A DNA stretch of 7,596 nt from Clostridia bacterium (GCA_017548175.1 JAFYMZ010000017.1:1-7596), one strand, 5' to 3'. Shown: positions 1-6,057, counted from the first letter of the stretch. Numbers and translations are program-made. Notes: generated from the letters alone by a model not told the origin.

Positions 1-775
1 CAAAAAAGAAAAGCGGGAAGAAAACATTCAGCTTGCCCGCGCAGAGGTCGATAAAGAATTTGATAAGATCCGCAAAGGTCTGAAGGAAGAAGACAAGGAT
101 CGCATTATGGAGACCATTGCCCAAAGACACGGTCTCGGAAGTCTTGACGATCTCTACAACTCCATTGGCTACGGCGGTATTGCCCTGTCCCGCGTGGTAA
201 ACAAGGTGAAGGACGAAGTGTCCCGCCGCCGCGCCAAGCAGGAAAAGGTGGCTGCCGTACTGCAGAATGCCGCAACGCCCACGAAGAAAAAGAGCGTTTC
301 CAACAGCGGCGTCATCGTCGAAGGTCTGGATAACTGTGCCGTAAAGTTTGCCAAGTGCTGCCATCCGGTGCCCGGCGACGAGATCATCGGCTTCGTTACC
401 CGCGGTTTTGGCGTATCCGTCCACCGCAGAGGCTGCCCCAATGTGACCGCCTCGCTGCAGAAGGAAGAGGAATACGGCCGCTGGCTGCATACCGAGTGGG
501 ATCAGGAAGAACGGCATAGCTTCAATGCCGCCCTGCGCGTGCATGTGACCAACCGCATCGGTCTGCTGGCAGATGTGATTATGGTCTTTACCAATATGAA
601 GTTGAACATCACCGAACTGAATACCCGTGAGAATGAAGACGGTACCTGTACCTTGTTTATTTCCACCGACGTCACCAGTCTGGAGCAGCTGGATCTGGTG
701 ATGAACCGCGTCCGCCGCGTCAAGAGCGTCAAGGAAGTCAGCCGCAATACCAGCAGCGATAAAGGCGGCAAGTAA
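1..775 (+). CDS. relA: Rel/SpoT-family (p)ppGpp synthetase/hydrolase, C-terminal part (5' end outside window)
   Basis: This is the C-terminal regulatory part of the bifunctional enzyme that makes and degrades the stringent-response alarmone (p)ppGpp. The frame is open from base 2, giving 257 visible residues, so the ATG at 107 is internal and not the start. The first visible residues (KREENIQLARAEVDKEF) belong to the helical region after TGS. The zinc-finger/RIS region follows, with VKFAKCCHPVPGDEI (Cys119, Cys120, His121) and VHRRGC (His141, Cys145). A C-terminal ACT domain lies at about 175-248 and includes the NRIGLLADV motif. In this family, RIS and ACT sense the ribosome and tRNA and control the catalytic half, which lies off the window (full proteins are about 730-740 residues). 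The stop is TAA at 773-775. Fifty-five bases separate it from dtd, a linkage common in Firmicutes. Identity is certain at family level; synthetase and hydrolase activity cannot be judged here. Confidence 0.96.
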   Translation, partial: KKEKREENIQLARAEVDKEFDKIRKGLKEEDKDRIMETIAQRHGLGSLDDLYNSIGYGGIALSRVVNKVKDEVSRRRAKQEKVAAVLQNAATPTKKKSVSNSGVIVEGLDNCAVKFAKCCHPVPGDEIIGFVTRGFGVSVHRRGCPNVTASLQKEEEYGRWLHTEWDQEERHSFNAALRVHVTNRIGLLADVIMVFTNMKLNITELNTRENEDGTCTLFISTDVTSLEQLDLVMNRVRRVKSVKEVSRNTSSDKGGK

Positions 776-781
776 TCCGGG

Positions 782-811
782 CGGAATATTCGGTTTTCCG
801 TTTACTTTTTT
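782..811 (+). terminator. possible weak hairpin plus T-run between rel and dtd
   Basis: CGGAA (782-786) can pair with TTCCG (796-800) around a nine-base loop. A T-rich stretch follows, with six T in a row at 806-811. The stem is only five base pairs and contains just three G-C pairs, so this would be a weak or partial terminator at best. The dtd ribosome binding site starts six bases after the T-run. No convincing promoter lies between the hairpin and dtd, which argues for continued transcription into dtd. Confidence 0.25.
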
Positions 812-830
812 ACGATAAGGAGGCTCTCCT

Positions 831-1295
831 ATGCGAGCAATCGTTACCCGTGTCAGCCGTGCAAGCATTACCATCAACGGCAATCCCGGCGGCAGCATCG
901 GCCGCGGCTTTTTGGTGCTGGTGGGCATCTGCGACGGCGACGGTCCCGAAGAAAGCGCCTATCTGGCAAAGAAATGCGCCGAAATGCGCGTGTTTGAAGA
1001 TGAAAACGGCAAGATGAACAAGTCTCTGGCCGATATCGGCGGCAGCATTCTGGCCGTCAGCAACTTTACCCTGTATGCCGACTGTTCCCGCGGCCGCCGT
1101 CCGGACTTTTTCCATGCGGCAAAGCCCGATGTGGCCATTCCGGTGTACGAGCATTTTCTGGAGCAGATCCGTTCTTACGGCGTGCCGCTGGAGACCGGTG
1201 AGTTTGGCGCCGATATGCAGATCGACCACGTAAACGACGGCCCGGTGACCCTGATCCTGGACACCGACCAGATGATGAAAAAAGCCCAGAAATAA
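831..1295 (+). CDS. dtd: D-aminoacyl-tRNA deacylase (Dtd)
   Basis: Dtd hydrolyses D-amino acids (and glycine wrongly loaded on tRNA-Ala) from tRNA, a cytoplasmic proofreading step. The protein has 154 residues, close to the usual 145-150. It starts MRAIVTRVSRASITINGNPGGSIGRG, the normal Dtd N-terminus. Both active-site signatures are present: SNFTLYAD at 77-84 and NDGPVT at 135-140, the latter with the Gly-cisPro pair that rejects L-amino acids. The first motif is usually SQFTL, so Asn78 replaces Gln. GRRPDF at 88-93 and ADMQIDHVNDG at 127-137 are also typical. The start is fixed by AAGGAGG at 817-823, seven bases before the ATG. The stop codon is embedded in the ribosome binding site of the next gene, so the two are surely co-transcribed. 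Confidence 0.97.
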   Translation: MRAIVTRVSRASITINGNPGGSIGRGFLVLVGICDGDGPEESAYLAKKCAEMRVFEDENGKMNKSLADIGGSILAVSNFTLYADCSRGRRPDFFHAAKPDVAIPVYEHFLEQIRSYGVPLETGEFGADMQIDHVNDGPVTLILDTDQMMKKAQK

Positions 1296-1308
1296 GGAGG
1301 AAACCCCT

Positions 1309-1938
1309 ATGAGACTGGCACAACTTCCCGTGGGTATGCTGGCCACCAACTGCTATCTGGTGGCAGATGATGCCGGCCGCTGCGCTGTCATCGACCCCGG
1401 CTCCCATACCGAAAAGATCCTCAAGAAAGCCGAAGAAGAAGGCTTTACCATTGAAGCCATCCTGCTGACCCACGGTCATTTTGACCATGTGATGGCTGCG
1501 CCCGGTATCCAGAAGGCCACCGGTGCAAAACTGTATATCCACAAGAACGACCAGCCCGATCTGGCACCCGAAGTGGCGGGCCATCGCGGCTACCTGCGCG
1601 AGCCTTATGTGATGCCGCAGGTGGACGGCAATCTGGAAGACGGCGCCGAGATCCGTGTGGGCGACCTGACCTTCCGTGTGCTGCATACCCCCGGCCATAC
1701 GCTGGGCAGCTGCGTGCTGCTGTGCGGTGATTTGATGTTCTCCGGCGATACGCTGTTTGCCGGTACTTGCGGCCGCTGCGATCTGGCCGGCGGCAGTCTG
1801 GAGCAGATGTTTGCCAGCCTGAAGAAACTGGCACAGCTGGAAGGCGACTATAAAGTGCTGCCCGGTCATATGGAAGCCAGCACGCTGGAGACCGAGCGGC
1901 AGACCAACCCCTATGTGCTTGAGGGTCTGAACCGATGA
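1309..1938 (+). CDS. metallo-beta-lactamase-fold hydrolase, glyoxalase-II-like
   Basis: This is a 209-residue cytoplasmic metallo-hydrolase of the compact GloB-like group found beside rel and dtd in many Firmicutes. The metal-binding motifs are complete: THGHFDH at 54-60, HTPGHT at 126-131, SGDTLF with Asp147, and LPGH with His187. These fit a two-metal site. The GRCDLAGGS stretch (155-163) and the C-terminal TNPYV (199-203) match small glyoxalase-II-like proteins, which lack the long C-terminal substrate domain of classical GloB. The true substrate is unknown; hydrolysis of a thioester such as S-lactoylglutathione is only a family-based guess, and many Clostridia lack glutathione. The start follows AAGGAGG at 1294-1300 by eight bases. 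The last four bases, ATGA, also start hemZ. Confidence 0.93.
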   Translation: MRLAQLPVGMLATNCYLVADDAGRCAVIDPGSHTEKILKKAEEEGFTIEAILLTHGHFDHVMAAPGIQKATGAKLYIHKNDQPDLAPEVAGHRGYLREPYVMPQVDGNLEDGAEIRVGDLTFRVLHTPGHTLGSCVLLCGDLMFSGDTLFAGTCGRCDLAGGSLEQMFASLKKLAQLEGDYKVLPGHMEASTLETERQTNPYVLEGLNR

Positions 1939-3380
1939 AGTATTATCTCTTCGGCCATGACCGTGGCGGCGGCATTCAGGAGATGCTCATCTCCATGCTG
2001 CCCGATGAGGAGCATACCCTGTGTGAAAACCGGGAAGAGGCGGACTGCGTCAGCCTGCTGCGGGAGGAAGACGGCCTGCTCATCGCAGAAGCCGAAGTGA
2101 CCTTGGGCGGCAAGACCACCTTTGAGACCTGCACCCGCCCCGCACCGGAACAGGACACCGAAGAACACAAGCGTGTCCGGACTTACGCGGTGAAAACCGC
2201 CCTGTACAAGGCGCTGCTGCCCCATCTGGAGCGCAAGCCGGTGTGGGGCAGCCTGACGGGCGTCAAGCCTGCCAAGCCGGTGCGTCTGGCACTGAATGAG
2301 GGGATGAAGCCCGGCGAAGTGCTGGATTGGCTGGAGCAGCAGTACGACGTGTCGGAAAGCCGTCGGAAACTGTGCCTTGCCACCGCCGTAGCGGCGTGGA
2401 AGGCGGAGAAGAGCCTGCTGCCCCGTGAGACCCAGTTGTACATCGGCATTCCCTTCTGCCCGGCCAAGTGCAGCTACTGCTCCTTCGTCAGCAACGATAT
2501 GGCACATTTCGGGCACCTGATCGCACCTTATGTAGAGGCGCTGCTGCGCGAGGTAGAGGCCGCCGGCGAGATGGTCCGCAAAGCGGGCATCCCCATCGGC
2601 AGCATTTACATTGGCGGCGGTACGCCCACCACCTTGAACGAAGAACAGCTGGAGCGCCTGCTGTGCGCCGTGGATGCGGCTTTTGACCGTACCCACTGCC
2701 GTGAATATACCGTAGAAGCCGGCCGTCCCGAGACCATCACCCGCCGCAAGCTGGAACTGCTGCGCGAGCACGGTGTCGGCCGCATCAGCATCAACCCCCA
2801 GACCATGGACGATGCCGTATTGGCCGGTGTCGGTCGCCGTCATACGGCGCAGGACATCCGCGATTGCTTTGCCATGGCCCGTGAGGTGGGTGAGTTCCTC
2901 ATCAATATGGACCTGATCGCCGGCCTGCCCGGTGATACGGAAGAAGGTCTGTTTGACAGCCTGCAGCAGGTGACGGCGTTGGAGCCCGACCACGTGACCA
3001 TCCACTGTCTGGCACGGAAAAAGGGTGCCAGACTGCGCTTTGGCCCCACCGGCGACCTGGATCCTGCGGCACTGGACAAGTGCTATGCATATCTGGCAGA
3101 CCGAAACTATGTGCCCTATTACCTGTACCGCCAGAAATACATTGCCGGCGGTCTGGAAAACGTGGGTTTCTGCCGTCCCGGCACGGCGTCCCACTATAAC
3201 ATTTGTATGATGGAAGAACTCAGCGATGTTATCGCGCTGGGCAGCGGCGGTGTCACAAAACTGTGCGCCGAGGGCGGCCGAAAGATTTTCCGTCTGGCAA
3301 ATCATAAGTATCCCAAGGAATATATTGAAAATATCGAAGAGATCCTGCGGAAAAAGCGGGAACTCTATGAAAATCCTTGA
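1935..3380 (+). CDS. hemZ: HemZ-type radical SAM protein (coproporphyrinogen III dehydrogenase family)
   Basis: This 481-residue protein belongs to the HemN/HemW/HemZ radical SAM group. The 4Fe-4S/SAM motif is CPAKCSYC with Cys175, Cys179 and Cys182. GGGTPT at 227-232 is the glycine-rich SAM-binding loop. The HemZ branch is shown by the about 165-residue N-terminal extension containing WGSLTGVKPAKPVRL (104-118), by YIGIPFC (169-175) where HemN has YxHIPFC, and by YLYRQKYIAGGLENVGF (396-412). The family reaction is oxygen-independent decarboxylation of coproporphyrinogen III in haem synthesis, with 5'-deoxyadenosine released from SAM. No other haem genes are in the window, so that role is unproven here. 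The start overlaps the previous stop as ATGA, with a weak GAGGG at 1921-1925, indicating translational coupling. Its stop lies inside the -35 box of the next promoter. Confidence 0.93.
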   Translation: MKYYLFGHDRGGGIQEMLISMLPDEEHTLCENREEADCVSLLREEDGLLIAEAEVTLGGKTTFETCTRPAPEQDTEEHKRVRTYAVKTALYKALLPHLERKPVWGSLTGVKPAKPVRLALNEGMKPGEVLDWLEQQYDVSESRRKLCLATAVAAWKAEKSLLPRETQLYIGIPFCPAKCSYCSFVSNDMAHFGHLIAPYVEALLREVEAAGEMVRKAGIPIGSIYIGGGTPTTLNEEQLERLLCAVDAAFDRTHCREYTVEAGRPETITRRKLELLREHGVGRISINPQTMDDAVLAGVGRRHTAQDIRDCFAMAREVGEFLINMDLIAGLPGDTEEGLFDSLQQVTALEPDHVTIHCLARKKGARLRFGPTGDLDPAALDKCYAYLADRNYVPYYLYRQKYIAGGLENVGFCRPGTASHYNICMMEELSDVIALGSGGVTKLCAEGGRKIFRLANHKYPKEYIENIEEILRKKRELYENP

Positions 3381-3405
3381 TATTCCCGTTGCGGGATGCT
3401 ATAAT
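3377..3405 (+). promoter_or_regulatory. housekeeping sigma (SigA-type) promoter for the zinc-ribbon gene
   Basis: TTGATA at 3377-3382 (five of six consensus bases) lies 17 bases before a perfect TATAAT at 3400-3405. The -10 box is preceded by TG at 3397-3398, giving an extended -10. Transcription would start near 3412, giving a leader of about 38 bases before the ATG at 3450. The -35 box overlaps the hemZ stop codon (3378-3380), so this is an internal promoter at the hemZ end. It is by far the best promoter-like sequence I could find in the window. Confidence 0.85.
3384..3396. repeat. 13-bp perfect dyad inside the promoter spacer
   Basis: TCCCG-TTG-CGGGA is a perfect inverted repeat with five-base arms. 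It sits wholly between the -35 and -10 boxes of the promoter above. No T-run follows, so it is not an intrinsic terminator for hemZ. Its position is compatible with a small operator, but a short dyad like this can also arise by chance. Confidence 0.4.
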
Positions 3406-3449
3406 AGTACTGATAGAAAACCGATCCGCGCCACGAAAGGAGTATAAAT

Positions 3450-3842
3450 ATGGACGACAAGGTAAAAGTTCTGGTTGAAAAAGCAAAGATCACCGCTGGT
3501 ATGGCTGCCGATGCAGGCAAGAAGTATGCCAATGTTGCAGGTAAAAAGGCCAGCACCCTGATGGAGATCACCAAGCTGAATATGAAGGTCTTTGATCTGA
3601 ATACCGACATCGAGATGCTCTACAAGGAGATCGGTAAGTGCGTCTATTTGACCCACACCGGTGCTGAGGTCTCTGCCGAGGAGATCAGCGAAAAGGTGGC
3701 TTCCATCGATGAAAAGCAGGCTCAGATCGCTGCCATCAAGGAAGAAATCGCCGCAAAGAAGAGCACCCGGGCCTGTCAGGTCTGTGGCAAGCCCTGCGAC
3801 AAGGACGACGCATACTGCAGCGTCTGCGGCGCCGAGCTGTAA
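3450..3842 (+). CDS. small coiled-coil protein with C-terminal zinc ribbon, function unknown
   Basis: This is a 130-residue, probably cytoplasmic protein with no signal peptide or clear membrane span. Residues about 1-35 form an Ala/Gly/Lys-rich, probably amphipathic helix. Residues 36-65 contain TLMEITKLNMKVFDLNTDIE followed by LYKEIGKCVY, a pattern I recognise from small zinc-ribbon proteins common in Clostridia. Residues about 75-104 (SAEEISEKVASIDEKQAQI and on) look like coiled coil. The C-terminus is a zinc ribbon with CxxC at 109-112 and CxxC at 123-126, plus an extra Cys116. The start is set by AAAGGAG at 3436-3442, seven bases before the ATG. The gene has its own strong promoter and a strong terminator, so it can be expressed as a single unit. 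I know no proven function for this family. A nucleic-acid or membrane-associated role is possible but not shown. Confidence 0.9.
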   Translation: MDDKVKVLVEKAKITAGMAADAGKKYANVAGKKASTLMEITKLNMKVFDLNTDIEMLYKEIGKCVYLTHTGAEVSAEEISEKVASIDEKQAQIAAIKEEIAAKKSTRACQVCGKPCDKDDAYCSVCGAEL

Positions 3843-3852
3843 GAGAACACAC

Positions 3853-3894
3853 AAAAGGGCAGGGGGGAGGTACTCCTCCTGCCCTTTTCTTTTC
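3853..3894 (+). terminator. strong intrinsic terminator after the zinc-ribbon gene
   Basis: AAAAGGGCA (3853-3861) pairs with TGCCCTTTT (3880-3888). The stem continues inside either through GG/CC or, with four bulged G, through GGAGG (3866-3870) and CCTCC (3875-3879) around a TACT loop. The T-rich tail TTTTCTTTT runs from 3885 to 3893. The A-run on the left arm means it could also work weakly from the other strand. It starts ten bases after the zinc-ribbon stop codon and ends 19 bases before the phosphorylase start. Confidence 0.9.
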
Positions 3895-3898
3895 CGCG

Positions 3899-3905
3899 AA
3901 AGGAG
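3899..3905 (+). promoter_or_regulatory. ribosome binding site that fixes the phosphorylase start
   Basis: AAAGGAG lies seven bases before the ATG at 3913. The reading frame is open far upstream, to an ATG at 3661 inside the zinc-ribbon gene, so this site decides the start. The protein from 3913 begins as this enzyme family does and has normal length, whereas the upstream extension is out-of-frame translation of the zinc-ribbon gene. Confidence 0.85.
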
Positions 3906-3912
3906 CATATTT

Positions 3913-4740
3913 ATGATCCCTTATTCTCATTATGTTGAAAGCGCGGCCTACATCCGCAGCAAGATCGGCGCATTTGAACCCAAGGTGCTGATGGTGCTGG
4001 GCAGCGGCTTGGGTTATCTGGCCGAGGCGGTGGAAAACCCCGTCTGGATCCCCTACGGCGAGATTCCGCACTTCCGCACCTCTACGGCACCCGACCATGC
4101 CGGCCGGTTTGCCATCGGTATGCTGTCCGGCGTGCCGGTGATGGTGATGCAGGGCAGACTGCATTATTACGAAGGCTATTCCAGCCAGGAGGTGGCCTAT
4201 CCCGTGCGTGTGGCCAAGCTGCTGGGCGTGCACACCGTGGTGCTGACCAATGCCGCCGGCGGTGTGGATCTGGGCTATCAGGTGGGTGACCTGATGCTCA
4301 TCGAAGACCATATCAAGCTCTTTGACCCCGATCCGCTGGTGGGCGAGAACCTGCCGGAGTTCGGCCCCCGTTTCTGCGATATGAGCTTTACCTATACCCC
4401 CGAATATCGGGTGCTGGCCAAAGAAAAGGCCAAGGAACTGGGCATCCGTCTGCACGAAGGCGTGTACTTCTACTGCATCGGCCCCCAGTTTGAGACCCCT
4501 GCCGAGATCCGCGCCATCCGTACGCTGGGCGGCAATGCCGTCGGCATGAGCACTGTCCACGAAGCCATCGTTGCCAGCCATTGCGGCATGAAGGTGCTGG
4601 GCGTGTCGCTGATCACCAATATGGCCGCCGGCATCCTGCAGCAAAAGATCGACGGCGCAGAAGTGACTGCGGTGGCCAATGCCTCCAAGGAGCATTTCTC
4701 CGCGCTGCTGCTGGCCTGCCTGCCGGAACTGAAAGGATAA
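3913..4740 (+). CDS. purine nucleoside phosphorylase, trimeric PNP/MTAP family
   Basis: This 275-residue cytoplasmic enzyme splits purine nucleosides with phosphate to a free base and (deoxy)ribose-1-phosphate. Family motifs appear in order: GSGLG with Ser31, QGRLHYYEGY with His84 and Glu87 (phosphate and ribose site), TNAAGGV at 112-118, GPQFETPAE with Phe193 and Glu194, VGMSTVHEAIVA with Met212, and LITNMAAG with Asn236. Glu194 and Asn236 correspond to the residues that bind 6-oxopurines such as hypoxanthine and guanine. Two places depart from the usual pattern. DHIN is DHIK (Lys135), followed by LFDPDPL. The usual L-S/T-H-E/D-E-V near the C-terminus is I-D-G-A-E-V, so Gly248 replaces the His that contacts the ribose 5'-OH. 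The substrate may therefore be a 5'-modified inosine, and I give no gene symbol. The mtaD-like gene follows after six bases. Confidence 0.94.
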   Translation: MIPYSHYVESAAYIRSKIGAFEPKVLMVLGSGLGYLAEAVENPVWIPYGEIPHFRTSTAPDHAGRFAIGMLSGVPVMVMQGRLHYYEGYSSQEVAYPVRVAKLLGVHTVVLTNAAGGVDLGYQVGDLMLIEDHIKLFDPDPLVGENLPEFGPRFCDMSFTYTPEYRVLAKEKAKELGIRLHEGVYFYCIGPQFETPAEIRAIRTLGGNAVGMSTVHEAIVASHCGMKVLGVSLITNMAAGILQQKIDGAEVTAVANASKEHFSALLLACLPELKG

Positions 4741-4746
4741 ACGACT

Positions 4747-6057
4747 ATGGAACTGTTGATTAAAAACGCCACCATCCTCACCGCCGATGACCAGCGCCCG
4801 GTGATCCAAAAGGGCTATATCGGCATCGACGGCGGCAAGATCGTCTATCTGTCCGATGTACCGCCGTTGACCAAGGTCTATCGGGAAAAGGATGCCACCG
4901 ATTGCATCATTATGCCCGGTATGATCAATGCCCACACCCACGTGAGTATGAGCAGCATGCGCGGCTGGGCCGATGACTATGCCCTGCAGGATTGGCTGTT
5001 TAACTATATCTTCCCGGTGGAAGGCCGCCATACGCCGGACACCATTTATGTCAGCGCCATGCTGGGCATGGCAGAGATGATCCGCTGCGGCACCATCTCC
5101 ATCACCGATATGTATATGCAGATCCCCTTTGTGGCACAGGCTGCACAGGAGGCCGGCATTTATGCCAATATCTCCAACGGCGCTACCTGCTTTGACGCGG
5201 CAAACTATGATTTTGCCACCGACGGCGTTACCCGTCAGATGGAAGAGATGCTGGAGAAATATCACGGCGCGGATGACGGCCGTATCCGTCTGGATGCCTC
5301 CATCCATGCCGAGTACACCAGCTTCCCCAAACTGTGGCAGGCCAATGCCGTATTTGCGGCGAAGCACGGCCTGAATATGCACGTGCATCTGTCCGAAACT
5401 GCCAAGGAGCACGAAGAGTGCAAGGCCCGTTACGGCGGCAAGACCCCGGCACAGGTGCTGGCAGAAAACGGCGTGTTTGATACCCGTACCACCGCCGCCC
5501 ACTGCGTTTATGTCACCGAAGAAGATATGGCGCTGCTGGCAAGCAAGCAGGTGTCTGTGGCACATAACCCCGTCAGCAACCTGAAACTGGCCAGCGGCAT
5601 CGCGCCGGTGGCAAAGATGCTGGAGATGGGCGTCAATGTGGCGCTGGGCACCGACGGTGTGGCCTCCAACAATAACCACGACCTGTTCGAAGAAATGAAA
5701 CTGGCCGCCATCCTGCAAAAGGGCGTTTCCGGCGATCCCACGCTGCTGCCCGCGCATCAGGCACTGAAGATGGCCACTCGCGGCGGTGCGTTTGCACAGG
5801 GCCGTGAGAAGGAGATCGGTATGCTGAAGGTGGGCTATGATGCCAGCCTGATCATGCTGAATACCGACCGGGCGCACCTGCAGCCGGTGCACGATCCCCT
5901 GTCTGCGGCGGTGTATTCTGCCCGTGGTCTGGACGTGTGTATGACCATGGTGCGCGGCAAAGTGCTGTACGAAGACGGTGTCTATCGCACCATCGATCTG
6001 GCACGCATCCGCCATGCGCTGAAAGATCGGGTCATTCCCCAACTGTTTCAGGCATAA
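4747..6057 (+). CDS. mtaD: amidohydrolase, MtaD-type adenosine-analogue deaminase (MTA/SAH deaminase family)
   Basis: This 436-residue cytoplasmic enzyme belongs to the amidohydrolase superfamily and probably deaminates adenosine derivatives to inosine derivatives. The metal ligands are visible: HxH in NAHTHVSM (His63, His65), His214 in MHVHLSET, and Asp303 in LGTDGVASNNNHDLFEEMKLA. Glu217 and His252 (AHCVY) fit the catalytic pair of this family. The N-terminal strand region (MELLIKNATILTADDQ) and the C-terminal MVRGKVLYEDG form the usual flanking beta-sandwich. Related enzymes accept S-adenosylhomocysteine, 5'-methylthioadenosine, adenosine or 5'-deoxyadenosine; sequence alone does not choose among them. 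The ribosome binding site AAAGGAT (4732-4738) overlaps the end of the phosphorylase gene, nine bases before the ATG. Co-transcription is nearly certain and the two reactions can run in series. Other aminohydrolases such as guanine or chlorohydrolase types are less likely. Confidence 0.92.
   Translation: MELLIKNATILTADDQRPVIQKGYIGIDGGKIVYLSDVPPLTKVYREKDATDCIIMPGMINAHTHVSMSSMRGWADDYALQDWLFNYIFPVEGRHTPDTIYVSAMLGMAEMIRCGTISITDMYMQIPFVAQAAQEAGIYANISNGATCFDAANYDFATDGVTRQMEEMLEKYHGADDGRIRLDASIHAEYTSFPKLWQANAVFAAKHGLNMHVHLSETAKEHEECKARYGGKTPAQVLAENGVFDTRTTAAHCVYVTEEDMALLASKQVSVAHNPVSNLKLASGIAPVAKMLEMGVNVALGTDGVASNNNHDLFEEMKLAAILQKGVSGDPTLLPAHQALKMATRGGAFAQGREKEIGMLKVGYDASLIMLNTDRAHLQPVHDPLSAAVYSARGLDVCMTMVRGKVLYEDGVYRTIDLARIRHALKDRVIPQLFQA

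Noticed and set aside
107..775. ATG at 107 as the start of a short stand-alone regulatory protein
   Set aside because: The frame is open to base 2 and the upstream residues match the Rel helical region; there is no ribosome binding site before 107.
784..791. GAATATTC palindrome before dtd as an operator
   Set aside because: An eight-base palindrome alone is too short, and no promoter lies around it.
1911..3305. 464-codon minus-strand open frame antisense to hemZ
   Set aside because: Same His/Gln/Gly-rich mirror composition and no domain; hemZ on the plus strand explains the open frame.
3661..3912. N-terminal extension of the phosphorylase back to ATG 3661
   Set aside because: It is out-of-frame translation of the zinc-ribbon gene and the terminator. 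The ribosome binding site at 3899-3905 and the family length support the start at 3913.
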